From the NCBI RefSeq assembly GCF_003003175.1, contig NZ_PVTY01000003.1, forward strand, positions 1 through 64,000: a stretch of DNA of 64,000 nt, in the 5' to 3' direction. A model generated the notes under the pieces. It saw only the letters and a list, made by a program, of their open reading frames with translations, was not told the DNA's origin and searched no databases. Each line of letters begins with the position of its first letter. The stretch's first letter is position 1. Made by a program: the position numbers and the translations under genes. This DNA comes from Nesterenkonia sandarakina. Its GTDB lineage: Bacteria > Actinomycetota > Actinomycetes > Actinomycetales > Micrococcaceae. Shown here piece by piece: positions 26,388 to 35,174 of the stretch.

Positions 26388-26467
26388 CTTCTTCAGCCCT
26401 GCCCGGCCCGCAGTTTTCACCCCGTTTTCGACCTGTTTGACCCTTACCGAAAGGAACTCTTCCCACT

Positions 26468-27472
26468 ATGAACCTCTCTCCCCGCCTTGGCAGGACGTCT
26501 GCGGCCGCCGCCGTCGTCCTGATGGCGCTGACCGCCTGTGGCACCACCGATGTTGAAGACACCGAGGAGGATGCGGCCGCCGCCGAGTCCGGGCCGGTCA
26601 CCGTGACCGACTATCGCGGCGAAGAGATCACCCTCGATGCCCCGGCAGAACGCGTGGTCACCCTGGAGTGGGCGCAGACGGAGAACGTCGAGATCCTCGG
26701 CGGGAACCAGGTCGGCGTCGCTGACCTGGAGGGCTATGGAATGTGGAACTCCGCGGCTCCGCTGGACGAGGACACCACCGACGTCGGGCTGCGCACCGAG
26801 CCGAGCCTGGAGGCCATCGGTCAGGCCGATCCGGACCTGATCCTCGGCGTGGACGTCTCCGTCCCGGAAGGCCTGCTGGAAGATCTCGAGGAGATCGCCC
26901 CGGTGGTGCTGCAGCCCGGAGCCGACGCCTCGGATCCGCTGGGCAACATGGAGGACAACTTCCGGATGACCGCAGAGCTGCTCGGCGCCGAGGACCGCGC
27001 CGACGAGGTCTGGGCCGAGTTCGAGGAGACCCGCGACGCCGGCGCCGCGACCATCGAGGAGGCCGGAATCGCCGGCACCCCGTTCGTGCTGGTCTACCCG
27101 ACCGTGGAGGGCAACACCGCCACCTTCCGGATGCACGGCCCGGGCGCCCTCGCGCAGACCCTGGGCGAGGAGATCGGACTGGAATCGGCCTGGGAGGACG
27201 CGGGTGATGAGGCCTTCGCGATCAGCCAGTCCGACATCGAGGGCCTGACCGCGCTCGAGGACGACACGATCATGTACTGGTGGACCGCCGAGACCGAGCC
27301 CGAGGATCCCTTCTCCACGCTCGAGGACAACTCCGTCTGGAACTCGCTGGGCTTCGTCGAGAATGAGGCCACCCACCCGGTGGAAGAGATCTGGATCTAC
27401 GGCGGCCCGGCCTCGGCCGGTCAGTGGATCGACTACCTCGCCGAGACCGCAGCCGAGACTGCCGGCCAGTAG
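26468..27472 (+). CDS. Iron-siderophore ABC transporter, substrate-binding lipoprotein
   Basis: The 334-residue protein has a lipoprotein signal peptide ending in the lipobox LTAC (Cys24), an acidic linker (about 28-42), and a FecB/FepB-type fold: VTVTDYRGEEITLDAPAERVVTLEW at the start of the mature domain and repeated DLILG-type elements. It would bind a ferric siderophore outside the membrane. The mature protein is strongly acidic, which may reflect a saline habitat. AAAGGAA stands about 14 nt before the ATG. The permease GTG overlaps its stop by one base. Confidence 0.92.
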   Translation: MNLSPRLGRTSAAAAVVLMALTACGTTDVEDTEEDAAAAESGPVTVTDYRGEEITLDAPAERVVTLEWAQTENVEILGGNQVGVADLEGYGMWNSAAPLDEDTTDVGLRTEPSLEAIGQADPDLILGVDVSVPEGLLEDLEEIAPVVLQPGADASDPLGNMEDNFRMTAELLGAEDRADEVWAEFEETRDAGAATIEEAGIAGTPFVLVYPTVEGNTATFRMHGPGALAQTLGEEIGLESAWEDAGDEAFAISQSDIEGLTALEDDTIMYWWTAETEPEDPFSTLEDNSVWNSLGFVENEATHPVEEIWIYGGPASAGQWIDYLAETAAETAGQ

Positions 27473-29598
27473 TGACTGACCTGTTGAGTGCCGCTGGGGC
27501 GCCGACGTCCGTCTCCGCGGGCTCGGCGGGGTTCCCGGCGAAGGCGCGCGCCACCGCCCTGGGCGCCCTGGTCATCGCCGGCGTGCTGCTGGGGCTGCTC
27601 TCGGTGGTCCACCTGACCCAGGGCACCTCAGCGACCTCGCCGGGGGACCTGCTGGCGGCACTCTTCAGCTCCGACGACGGCGAGTCCGCCTCCCAGCTGC
27701 GGGCGCTCGCGCTCGATTCGCGGCTCCCGCGGCTGGTGGGCGGGCTCGTGGTCGGGGCGGCGCTCGGCATTGCCGGGTGTGCGCTGCAGGCGATGACGCG
27801 CAACCCGCTGGCCTCCCCGGACACCCTGGCGGTCAACGCGGGTGCGCACCTGGCGCTCACCGCAGCCGCCGCCTTCGGGATTTCGCTGCCGCTGCTGAGC
27901 TCCGCGGCACTGGCCTTCCTCGGCGGAGGGGTGGCGGCCGGCGTCGTGCTGCTGCTCGCCGGGTTCTCCGAACACGCTCCGATCCGGCTGGTGCTCGCCG
28001 GCACCGTGGTGGCCATGGGTCTGGCCTCGGTGACCGCGGCGCTGCTGATGCTCTACGCCCAGTCCACCCAGGGGCTCTTCCTCTGGGGCGCCGGCACGCT
28101 GAACCTCGCCGGGCTCTCCGGGCTGCTGCCGCTGCTGCCGGTGGTCATCGCCGCGACCATCGGCCTGGTCCTGCTCGCCCGCAGCACCGATGTGCTGTCG
28201 CTGGGCGCAGACACCGCCCAGTCCATGGGCGTCAACGTGGCGTTCCTGCGTGCCGGCCTGCTGATCTGCGCCGTCGCGCTCTCGGCGGCCGCGGTGACCA
28301 TGGTGGGTCCGCTGGGCTTCGTGGGCCTGTGTGCACCGGCGATCGTGCGCCTGCTCAGCTCCCGGATCACCCGGCTGGGCCGCTTCACCTGGGCGCTGAG
28401 CGCCTCCGCGCTGCTCGGCGCGCTGATCGTGATCGGCGCCGACGTCGCGGTCCGCGCCCTGGTCTTCGCGGTGGCCGGACCGAACCTGGCCGTGGCCATC
28501 CCGACAGGAGTGGTCACCTCCCTGGTCGGCGCGGTGTTCCTCGTGGTGCTCGCGCTGCGGATGCGCAGCGCCGGAGGCAACCAGGAGATCTCCGCGATGC
28601 CGCTGCCGCATGGGATCACGCTGAGCCGCAGGGTGACGCTGACCATCGCCGCGGCGGTGCTGCTGATGCTGCTCGCCGGGGTCGGCATGCTGCTGGGGGA
28701 CTGGTGGCTGCGCCTGGGCGACCTCCAGCTCTGGCTCTCCGGCGAGGCCGCGCGCGCCATCGAGATCACCCTGGACTTCCGCAGCCCCCGCGTCGCCGCG
28801 GCGGTGCTGGCCGGAGCGGTGCTGGCGATCGCCGGCGCGCTGGTGCAGACCGTGACCCGCAACCCGCTCGCGGACCCCGGAATCCTCGGGGTGGCCGCCT
28901 CCGGGGGCGCAGGAGCGGTGATCGCGCTGATCCTGTTCAACACCTCGGCCTGGACGATGTCCGCCGGAGCCGCCGTGGGTGCGGTGCTCGCCGGACTCGT
29001 GGTGTTCCTGCTCGCCGGGTCGCGGGGGAGCTCTCCCGAGAAGGTGGTGCTGGTCGGGATCGGCGTCATGACCGCCGCGCAGGCGATCACCCAGCTGCTG
29101 ATCTCCTCCACGAACCCCTATAACCAGGCGATGGCCATCTCGTTCCTGGGCGGCTCCACCTTCGGCACCACCTGGAGCGACCTCACCCCGATCCTGCTGA
29201 TGCTGCTGCTCTCCATCCCGGTGCTGATCTTCCTGCGCCGGGAACTGGACCTGATCAGCATCGATGACATGACGCCGAGGATCCTCGGGGTGCGGCTCTC
29301 CGGGGTGCGCGCCACCGCGCTGATCATCGGGGTGCTGCTCTCCGCGGTGGCGGTGGTGGGCGTCGGGGTGATCAGCTTCGTCGGTCTGGCCGCTCCGCAT
29401 ATGGCGCGGATGCTGGTCGGCCGGGAGCACCGCTGGTTCCTGCCCGTCGCCGCGCTGCTGGGCGCGGTGCTGGTCTCGGTCTCGGACACCTTCGGGCGCA
29501 CCGTGATCGCGCCGGACCAGCTGCCGGCCGGACTGGTCGTGGCGGTGCTCGGCCCGCCGTACCTGCTGTGGCTGCTCAAGCGCTCCACCCGCAGCTGA
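27472..29598 (+). CDS. Iron-siderophore ABC transporter, fused double permease
   Basis: The 708-residue protein is two FecCD permease domains in one chain. The first (about 15-370) has LRLPRLVGGL-like LDSRLPRLVGGLVVGAALG, and MTRNPLASPDTL. The second (about 385-705) has LDFRSPRVAAAVLAGAVLA, and VTRNPLADPGILG. Most systems of this type use two separate permeases; FhuB of E. coli is fused in this way. GTG 27472 begins at the last base of the upstream TAG, so the two genes are tightly coupled. A strong hairpin follows the stop. Confidence 0.92.
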   Translation: MTDLLSAAGAPTSVSAGSAGFPAKARATALGALVIAGVLLGLLSVVHLTQGTSATSPGDLLAALFSSDDGESASQLRALALDSRLPRLVGGLVVGAALGIAGCALQAMTRNPLASPDTLAVNAGAHLALTAAAAFGISLPLLSSAALAFLGGGVAAGVVLLLAGFSEHAPIRLVLAGTVVAMGLASVTAALLMLYAQSTQGLFLWGAGTLNLAGLSGLLPLLPVVIAATIGLVLLARSTDVLSLGADTAQSMGVNVAFLRAGLLICAVALSAAAVTMVGPLGFVGLCAPAIVRLLSSRITRLGRFTWALSASALLGALIVIGADVAVRALVFAVAGPNLAVAIPTGVVTSLVGAVFLVVLALRMRSAGGNQEISAMPLPHGITLSRRVTLTIAAAVLLMLLAGVGMLLGDWWLRLGDLQLWLSGEAARAIEITLDFRSPRVAAAVLAGAVLAIAGALVQTVTRNPLADPGILGVAASGGAGAVIALILFNTSAWTMSAGAAVGAVLAGLVVFLLAGSRGSSPEKVVLVGIGVMTAAQAITQLLISSTNPYNQAMAISFLGGSTFGTTWSDLTPILLMLLLSIPVLIFLRRELDLISIDDMTPRILGVRLSGVRATALIIGVLLSAVAVVGVGVISFVGLAAPHMARMLVGREHRWFLPVAALLGAVLVSVSDTFGRTVIAPDQLPAGLVVAVLGPPYLLWLLKRSTRS

Positions 29599-29613
29599 GC
29601 GTGATCCGACGAC

Positions 29614-29644
29614 GCGGGGCCCGGCACCAGGTGCCGGGCCCCGC
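29614..29644 (+). terminator. Terminator hairpin of the siderophore operon
   Basis: GCGGGGCCCGGCAC (29614-29627) pairs perfectly with GTGCCGGGCCCCGC (29631-29644) over a 3-nt loop. It lies between convergent permease and manB genes; the T tract is weak. Confidence 0.7.
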
Positions 29645-29686
29645 TGTCGATCAGACGATCAGGCTTGCCTGATCAGCATTGCAAGG

Positions 29687-31090
29687 TCAGCCCTGCGTGA
29701 CCAGTCCGAGGACCTCGTCGCGCACGGATTCCATCTTCTCCCGGCTGTGCGCCTCACCGTTGAACCGCAGGAACGGCTCGGTGTTGGACGGACGCAGGTT
29801 GAACCACCAGGTGCCGTCCGTGGCGCGGACGGTGAGACCGTCCATGTGGGAGATCTCGGCGTCGCGGTCAGCGAAGGCGGCCTCGACGCGCTCGGCGGCT
29901 CCGGCCTTGTCCTCGACCTCGGAGTTGATCTCCCCGGAGGCCGCGTAGGGGTTGAACTCGGCGGCCAGCTCGCTCAGCGGCAGGCCCTGGTTGCCCAGTG
30001 ACGCGAGCACATGCATCGCGGCGAGCATGCCGGTGTCGGCGTTGAAGAACTCGCGGAAGTAGTAGTGCGCGGAGTGCTCGCCGCCGAAGATCGCCTGCTC
30101 CTCGGCCATGACGGCCTTCATGTAGGAGTGACCCACGCGGGTCTCCACGGCCCGGCCGCCGGCCTGCTCCACGACCTCGGGGACCGCACGGGAGGTGATC
30201 AGGTTGTGGATGACCACGGGGGTCTCTTCGCCCTCGGCCTGGGCCCGGGTGATCTCACGGCGGGCCACCAGGGCGGTCACCGCGGAGGGGGAGACGGGCT
30301 CGCCGAGTTCGTCGATCACGAAGCAGCGATCCGCGTCGCCGTCGAACGCCAGACCGATGTCCGCGCCGGTCTCACGCACCCTGGCCTGCAGGTCGCGGAG
30401 GTTCTCCGACTCCAGCGGGTTGGCCGGGTGGTTGGGGAAGCTGCCGTCGAGCTCGAAGAACAAGGGGGTGATCTCCAGCGGCAGGGCGGACAGGAGGTCG
30501 TCACCGAGCACCGCACCGGTGGTCAGCCCGGACATGCCGTTGGCGGCGTCGACCACGACCTTCAGCGGCTTGATCCCGGAGAGGTCCACCAGGGAGCGCA
30601 GGTATTCGGAGTACTGGGCCAGTATGTTGATCAGCTCCACTGATCCAGGCTCTTCGACTGCGGGGATCTCCTCGGCGTCGAGGTAGGCCTGCGCGGCGTC
30701 GCGGATGTCTTCCAGCCCGGTCTCGGCCGAGAGCGGCACGGCGCCGGCCTTGGACATCTTCATCCCGTTGTACTGCGCCGGGTTGTGGCTGGCGGTGAAG
30801 ACCACGCCTGGGGCCTCCATGGTCCCGGAGGCGAAGTAGAGCATGTCGGTGGAGACCAGACCCAGCTGGGTCACGTTCGCTCCGCGAGAGGTGGCCCCCT
30901 GGGTGAAGGCCGCGGTGAAGTCTGCGGAGGATGCCCGCATGTCACCACCGACCAGGACGGTCTGCCCGGCGAGGCCGAGCACGTCGACGAATGCGGCGCC
31001 CACGGCGCGCACCGACTCTTCGGTGATGGTCTCGTCCACAAGTCCGCGGACGTCGTATGCCTTGAAAGAGGCTGAAAGATCAATAGTCAC
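29687..31090 (-). CDS. manB: Phosphomannomutase/phosphoglucomutase
   Basis: The 467-residue alpha-D-phosphohexomutase interconverts mannose (or glucose) 6- and 1-phosphates, feeding GDP-mannose and glycan synthesis. It has the phosphoserine loop TASHNP (Ser101), the metal loop DGDADRC (near 246), and the C-terminal phosphate-binding segment RPSNTEPFLRFN. GTG 31090 is chosen because TACGAT (31097-31102) stands 6 nt upstream, the leaderless arrangement; no Shine-Dalgarno sequence is seen. It is divergent from the gene at 31157 with a 66-bp gap. Confidence 0.94.
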   Translation of the reverse strand: MTIDLSASFKAYDVRGLVDETITEESVRAVGAAFVDVLGLAGQTVLVGGDMRASSADFTAAFTQGATSRGANVTQLGLVSTDMLYFASGTMEAPGVVFTASHNPAQYNGMKMSKAGAVPLSAETGLEDIRDAAQAYLDAEEIPAVEEPGSVELINILAQYSEYLRSLVDLSGIKPLKVVVDAANGMSGLTTGAVLGDDLLSALPLEITPLFFELDGSFPNHPANPLESENLRDLQARVRETGADIGLAFDGDADRCFVIDELGEPVSPSAVTALVARREITRAQAEGEETPVVIHNLITSRAVPEVVEQAGGRAVETRVGHSYMKAVMAEEQAIFGGEHSAHYYFREFFNADTGMLAAMHVLASLGNQGLPLSELAAEFNPYAASGEINSEVEDKAGAAERVEAAFADRDAEISHMDGLTVRATDGTWWFNLRPSNTEPFLRFNGEAHSREKMESVRDEVLGLVTQG

Positions 31091-31096
31091 GGGATT

Positions 31097-31102
31097 ATCG
31101 TA
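31097..31102 (-). promoter_or_regulatory. -10 element of leaderless manB transcript
   Basis: TACGAT on the minus strand is followed by 6 nt and GTG at 31090. Confidence 0.55.
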
Positions 31103-31144
31103 CGTGAGCAGGGTTCATCTAGCTCGCGCCCAGGAGAACCAACG

Positions 31145-31150
31145 TAGACT
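31145..31150 (+). promoter_or_regulatory. -10 element of leaderless gene at 31157
   Basis: TAGACT is followed by 6 nt and GTG at 31157; AGGAG at 31132 is too far upstream to be a ribosome site. Confidence 0.6.
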
Positions 31151-31156
31151 GGCAGT

Positions 31157-32077
31157 GTGGAAATTCTGGTAGTGCTCGCAGTCGGTGTCATGTTGTTCCT
31201 GGGTATTCGCATGCTGATGCAGCGGCAGGCCCAGAAGCTCAACGACGGCATCAAGGTGGCGGTGACGCCGGAGAACGCGCGAAAGGCTGCGCTGGCCCTC
31301 TCCGACGAGCAGCACCGCGAGCTCTACCGCGCCATCGGCGCGGAGGACGGCCGGCGGGCGCTGGCCATCTTCAAGCAGTCCACCGGTGCGCCGATCAAGG
31401 ACTGCATCATCGCGGTCCAGGCGCTCCATGCCTACCCCCAGCAGGCCCCCTCGGAGCTGCGCGCCGAGGACGAGCTGGGCGGCTCCGACGACGACGGAGC
31501 GGTCGCCAGCCCGATCGACACCGACGATCGCCCTGGATCTCGGGACGAGGTGCTCGACGGCGAGTTGGTCGAAGACGTCATCGACGGGGTCCGCGACGAC
31601 GCCGGCTCCGCGGACCGTCATGACTCTGACCGCGACGCCCCGGACCGGGATCCGTCCAAGCCCCTCGGCGAGGCCGACCCGCAGACCGGGGAGATCATCG
31701 GGGAGAACTCCGAGCAGATCCCGGACATCCCCGGCGGCGACAAGCCCCGCCGCGACCCGGACGCTCCCCATGACGTGGACGCCCGCGCCGCTCGTCTGAT
31801 GGCAGAGTCCGGGTTCAACCCCGACGACGAGCTCACCATCCCCGAGGACTGGGACACCGAAGAGGAAGAGATGGCAGGCTTCCACCTCGAGGTCCAGCGC
31901 GGCGAGGAGAAGATCACCCTCTCCCACGACGACCTGGAGCCCTGGGTCCACGATCAGCTCTACGCGCTGCTGCGCGATGATCGTGTGGACCAGGCGGCGG
32001 AGCTGCTGTCTGCGCACTCGCCGCTGACCAAAGAGGAAGCCCGTAAGTTCCTCGTGGTCTTCAAGAACCAGACCTGA
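31157..32077 (+). CDS. Membrane-anchored acidic protein with two L7/L12-like helical segments
   Basis: I do not recognise a named family. The 306-residue protein has one N-terminal TM helix (about 2-18), then KLNDGIKVAV and a helical segment at about 49-90 containing RRALAIFKQSTGAPIKDCIIAV. That resembles the C-terminal domain of ribosomal protein L7/L12 (pattern AIK-x-hR-x3-TG-x2-hKEAK). Residues about 100-235 are very acidic and probably disordered. A second similar segment lies at about 262-304: DDRVDQAAELLSAHSPLTKEEARKFLVVF. It would sit at the membrane facing the cytoplasm. It is divergent from manB and upstream of the glycosylase gene. GTG 31157 is set by the leaderless promoter. Confidence 0.75.
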   Translation: MEILVVLAVGVMLFLGIRMLMQRQAQKLNDGIKVAVTPENARKAALALSDEQHRELYRAIGAEDGRRALAIFKQSTGAPIKDCIIAVQALHAYPQQAPSELRAEDELGGSDDDGAVASPIDTDDRPGSRDEVLDGELVEDVIDGVRDDAGSADRHDSDRDAPDRDPSKPLGEADPQTGEIIGENSEQIPDIPGGDKPRRDPDAPHDVDARAARLMAESGFNPDDELTIPEDWDTEEEEMAGFHLEVQRGEEKITLSHDDLEPWVHDQLYALLRDDRVDQAAELLSAHSPLTKEEARKFLVVFKNQT

Positions 32078-32112
32078 TTTCGGACCTCCCGAACCACTGA
32101 CGGAGACCTGAC

Positions 32113-32922
32113 GTGCCCGAGGGAGATACCGTGTTCCGGCAGGCGGCCGTGCTGCATGCCGCCCTCGGCGGGAAGGTGCTGACCGCCAGCGACTTCCGGG
32201 TGCCCAGCTATGCCACGGTGGATCTCTCCGGCCGGACCGTTCAGCAGGTGATCGCCCGCGGCAAACACCTGCTGATGCAGTTCGGTGACCTCACGGTGCA
32301 TTCCCACCTGAAGATGGAAGGCACCTGGCACGTCTACCCCCGGGATGCCCAGGGCGGAAGGCCGCAGTGGCGACGCCCGGCCCATACCGCCCGCTGCGTG
32401 CTCCGCACCCAGGACCAGGAAGCCGTGGGCTTCTTGCTGGGGGAGCTGAACATCTACTCCCCGGCGGAGGAGCAGGAGCGGCTCGGACATCTCGGCCCCG
32501 ACCTGCTGGGCCCCGACTGGGACCCAGCCGAGGCGACCCGGCGACTGCTCTCTGCACCCCAGCGCAGCATCGGCGTCGCGCTGCTCGACCAGCGCAACCT
32601 CGCCGGCGTCGGCAACGTCTTCCGCAGCGAGATCTGCTTCCTGGCGGGCATCCTGCCCACCAGACCGGTGGCGGAGGTGGCCAATCTGGCGCGCGTGATC
32701 GACCTCAGCGAGAAGCTGCTCACCGTGAACCGGCTGCGGATCCGCCGATGCACCACCGCCAACCCCACGGCAGGTCCGCCGTACTGGGTCTACGGGCGCG
32801 GCGGCAAGCCCTGTATGCGCTGCGGCACCCGGCTGCGCAAGAGCGAGCTCGGCGAGCCGGAGCTGCGCAAGGCCGCCGTGGCGGACCGGGTGATCTACTT
32901 CTGCCCGTCCTGCCAGAGCTGA
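32113..32922 (+). CDS. Nei/Fpg-family DNA glycosylase (endonuclease VIII type)
   Basis: The 269-residue base-excision repair enzyme begins MPEGDTVFR; Pro2 and Glu3 are the catalytic residues once Met is removed. It has the conserved Lys in ARGKHLL, SHLKMEGTW, an H2TH region with RNLAGVGNVFRSEICFLAGI, and a C-terminal zinc finger with C-x2-C and C-x2-C (CMRCG and CPSCQS). It removes oxidised bases and nicks the strand. GTG 32113 is preceded by GGAG. It is 35 nt downstream of the acidic protein gene, possibly co-transcribed. Confidence 0.92.
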   Translation: MPEGDTVFRQAAVLHAALGGKVLTASDFRVPSYATVDLSGRTVQQVIARGKHLLMQFGDLTVHSHLKMEGTWHVYPRDAQGGRPQWRRPAHTARCVLRTQDQEAVGFLLGELNIYSPAEEQERLGHLGPDLLGPDWDPAEATRRLLSAPQRSIGVALLDQRNLAGVGNVFRSEICFLAGILPTRPVAEVANLARVIDLSEKLLTVNRLRIRRCTTANPTAGPPYWVYGRGGKPCMRCGTRLRKSELGEPELRKAAVADRVIYFCPSCQS

Positions 32923-32976
32923 ACACTCCAGGCAGGCTTCGGGGGCCGGTGGTCCTGTACTCGGGCAGCCCGGAAT

Positions 32977-33588
32977 TCAGGCCTGTACGGAGTCGAGAGT
33001 CGAGAACGTCGTGAACGCGATGTCCAGGGCCTCGAGCATCTCGATGTCGCCGTCGCGCTCGGCCCAGTGTGAGAACGCGGTGTCGAAGCAGGTCAGCGCG
33101 GCGTGCACCAGCACTCGGGCGCGCAGGTCGCTCCAGCCCGCAGGGCCTTCCACCGCGGGGACCAGTGTGGGGATCAGGGACTGAGCCAGGTTCATCTGCT
33201 GCTCCAGATGCCCGGCGCGCAGCGTGTCGCTGGTGTTGACCACTCGCAGCAGCCGCGACCAGCGGCCGCGCTGGGTGCCGATGTTCTCGGCGACGTGGCG
33301 CAGCGTCTGATGCAGCGCTTCCCAGGGACCCGCCCGCAGGAGGTGGTCCTCGAGCAGTGCCGGCAGATCCACGCTGGTCGGTGGCAGGTCACCGAAGAGG
33401 ACCTCTTCCTTGGTGCCGAAGTAGCGGTAGAACGTGCGCGGCGAGATGCCGGCCGCGGACGCGATGTCATCCACGGGCGTCTGGTCATAGCCGCGCTCCT
33501 CGAAGAGCCGAAGCGCCACATCCGCGAGCTCTCCGCGCAGCGCGCCACGCGCTCGTTCCCGTATGCCGATCGCCGGTGATTCGTCCAT
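32977..33588 (-). CDS. TetR-family repressor of the adjacent drug transporter
   Basis: The 203-residue protein has an N-terminal TetR helix-turn-helix (about 20-65: ALRLFEERGYDQTPVDDIASAAGISPRTFYRYFGTKEEVLFGD split across the three helices) and a variable ligand-binding region. It is divergent from an MFS exporter with a perfect palindrome between them, the classic efflux-repressor layout. The ligand is unknown. A TAGACT -10 stands 6 nt before the ATG, so the transcript is probably leaderless. Confidence 0.9.
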   Translation of the reverse strand: MDESPAIGIRERARGALRGELADVALRLFEERGYDQTPVDDIASAAGISPRTFYRYFGTKEEVLFGDLPPTSVDLPALLEDHLLRAGPWEALHQTLRHVAENIGTQRGRWSRLLRVVNTSDTLRAGHLEQQMNLAQSLIPTLVPAVEGPAGWSDLRARVLVHAALTCFDTAFSHWAERDGDIEMLEALDIAFTTFSTLDSVQA

Positions 33589-33594
33589 GTGTCC

Positions 33595-33600
33595 AGTCTA
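33595..33600 (-). promoter_or_regulatory. -10 element of leaderless tetR-type gene
   Basis: TAGACT on the minus strand is followed by 6 nt and ATG at 33588. The operator at 33612 covers the expected -35. Confidence 0.6.
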
Positions 33601-33611
33601 ACTGTCGGTTT

Positions 33612-33626
33612 TGGCAGACTCTGCCA
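33612..33626. promoter_or_regulatory. Operator palindrome between TetR regulator and MFS exporter
   Basis: TGGCAGACTCTGCCA is a perfect 7+1+7 palindrome. It overlaps TTGGCA (33611-33616), a candidate -35 for the exporter with CATATA at 33634, and also the expected -35 of the regulator gene. One bound repressor could block both. Confidence 0.75.
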
Positions 33627-33709
33627 CGATAGTCATATAGTGTCTCTCCGGTGAGGTTACGCATGACCGCGTCCGTCCCTCGCGCGATTTTCTTTCAAGG
33701 AGTTCAACA

Positions 33710-35170
33710 GTGTCCGTGAGCACAGAGGCCCAAGCCCGGCCAGAAGCGATCGATCCTCGGGGAATGCGAGTCATCTGGCTGCTGCTGATCTCAGCCTTCG
33801 TCGCGATCCTCAACGAGACGACGATGGGCATCGCGATCCCGCAGCTCAACGTCGAACTGGGCATCGCACCCTCGCTCGGACAGTGGCTGACCAGCGCGTT
33901 CATGCTCACCATGGCAGTGGTCATCCCGATCACCGGCCTGGTCCTGCAGCGCTTCAGCACCCGCGGCGTCTACCTGACCGCGATGACGCTCTTCACCCTC
34001 GGCACCCTGATCTGCCTTGTGGCCCCCGGGTTCACGGTGTTGCTGCTGGGTCGGATCGTGCAGGCCTCGGGCACCGCGATCATGATGCCGCTGCTGATGA
34101 CCACGGTGATGAACGTGGTGCCGGAGCACTCCCGCGGTCGGATCATGGGCCGCGCCGGCATCGTGATGGCGCTGGCTCCCGCGATCGGCCCCACGCTCTC
34201 CGGTCTGATCCTGGACTCGCTGAGCTGGCGCTGGATCTTCGGACTGATCCTGCCCATCGCGGTGGTCGCGCTGCTGATCGGCGCGAAGTGGATGCTGAAC
34301 CTGGGGGAGTCCCAGTACCGGCGCATCGATCCCGCCTCGGTCATCCTCTCCGCCCTCGGCTTCGGCGGCGCGGTCTTCGCGCTGAGCCAGCTGGGCAGCG
34401 CCCACGGGACCGAGTCCGCGGACACCCCGACGAGCGTGATCGCGCTGATGCTCGGCGCGGCCGTGGTGTCCCTGGCGCTGTTCGTGTGGCGCCAGCTGCG
34501 CCTGCAGCGCCGGGAGCAGGCGCTGCTGGACCTGCGGGTCTTCCGTTCGGTGAACTTCACGATGGCGGTCGTGGTGATGACGATCCTGGCACTGTCGATG
34601 TTCGGCAGCCTGACGCTGCTGCCGCTCTACCTGCAGAACGTCGTCGGTCTCTCGGCCACCCAGGCCGGACTCATCGTCCTGCCCGGCTCCGTGGTGATGG
34701 GCATCCTCGGCCCCATCGTCGGGCGCATCTATGACGCCCGCGGCCCCCGTCCGCTGCTCATCCCGGGCACCATCCTGGTCTCCGGCGGCCTCTGGTCCTA
34801 CAGCCTGGTCGGCGAGAACACCTCGGTCGCGCTGCTCGCCAGCATCCAGATCGCGATGTCCATCGGCCTGGCGATGTCCTTCACCCCGCTGTTCTCCGCC
34901 TCGCTGAGCTCGCTGCGGCCGACCCTGTACTCCCACGGCTCCGCGGTGCTGAACACCCTGCAGCAGGTCGGCGGCGCCGTCGGCGTGGCGGTGCTGATCA
35001 CCACGATGTCCCGGGTCGCGGCCCAGGAGTCGGGCTCGCTCGGGGAGATCGCGGCACAGGCCTCCGGGGCGCAGTCGGCGTTCATGATCGCCGGGATCGT
35101 GTCTCTGGCCGCCGTGGCCGGAGCGTTCTTCGTGCGATCCCCGTCGCGGATCGCGCAGAAGCAGCCCTGA
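33710..35170 (+). CDS. MFS multidrug exporter (DHA2/EmrB-QacA type)
   Basis: The 486-residue protein has about 14 hydrophobic helices and DHA2-family motifs: NETTMGIAIPQLNVELG in helix 1, QWLTSAFMLTMAVVIPITG in helix 2, and GRAGIVMALAPAIGPTLSG in helix 5 (motif C, typical of drug/proton antiporters). GTG 33710 has AAGGAG about 8 nt upstream. Regulation by the divergent TetR protein is strongly suggested by the operator. Substrate is unknown. Confidence 0.92.
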   Translation: MSVSTEAQARPEAIDPRGMRVIWLLLISAFVAILNETTMGIAIPQLNVELGIAPSLGQWLTSAFMLTMAVVIPITGLVLQRFSTRGVYLTAMTLFTLGTLICLVAPGFTVLLLGRIVQASGTAIMMPLLMTTVMNVVPEHSRGRIMGRAGIVMALAPAIGPTLSGLILDSLSWRWIFGLILPIAVVALLIGAKWMLNLGESQYRRIDPASVILSALGFGGAVFALSQLGSAHGTESADTPTSVIALMLGAAVVSLALFVWRQLRLQRREQALLDLRVFRSVNFTMAVVVMTILALSMFGSLTLLPLYLQNVVGLSATQAGLIVLPGSVVMGILGPIVGRIYDARGPRPLLIPGTILVSGGLWSYSLVGENTSVALLASIQIAMSIGLAMSFTPLFSASLSSLRPTLYSHGSAVLNTLQQVGGAVGVAVLITTMSRVAAQESGSLGEIAAQASGAQSAFMIAGIVSLAAVAGAFFVRSPSRIAQKQP

Positions 35171-35174
35171 TCGG

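Noticed and set aside
27628-29430. A 600-codon open frame antisense to the fused permease
   Set aside because: Composition is His/Gln/Arg/Gly-rich with no domain, as expected of an antisense shadow.
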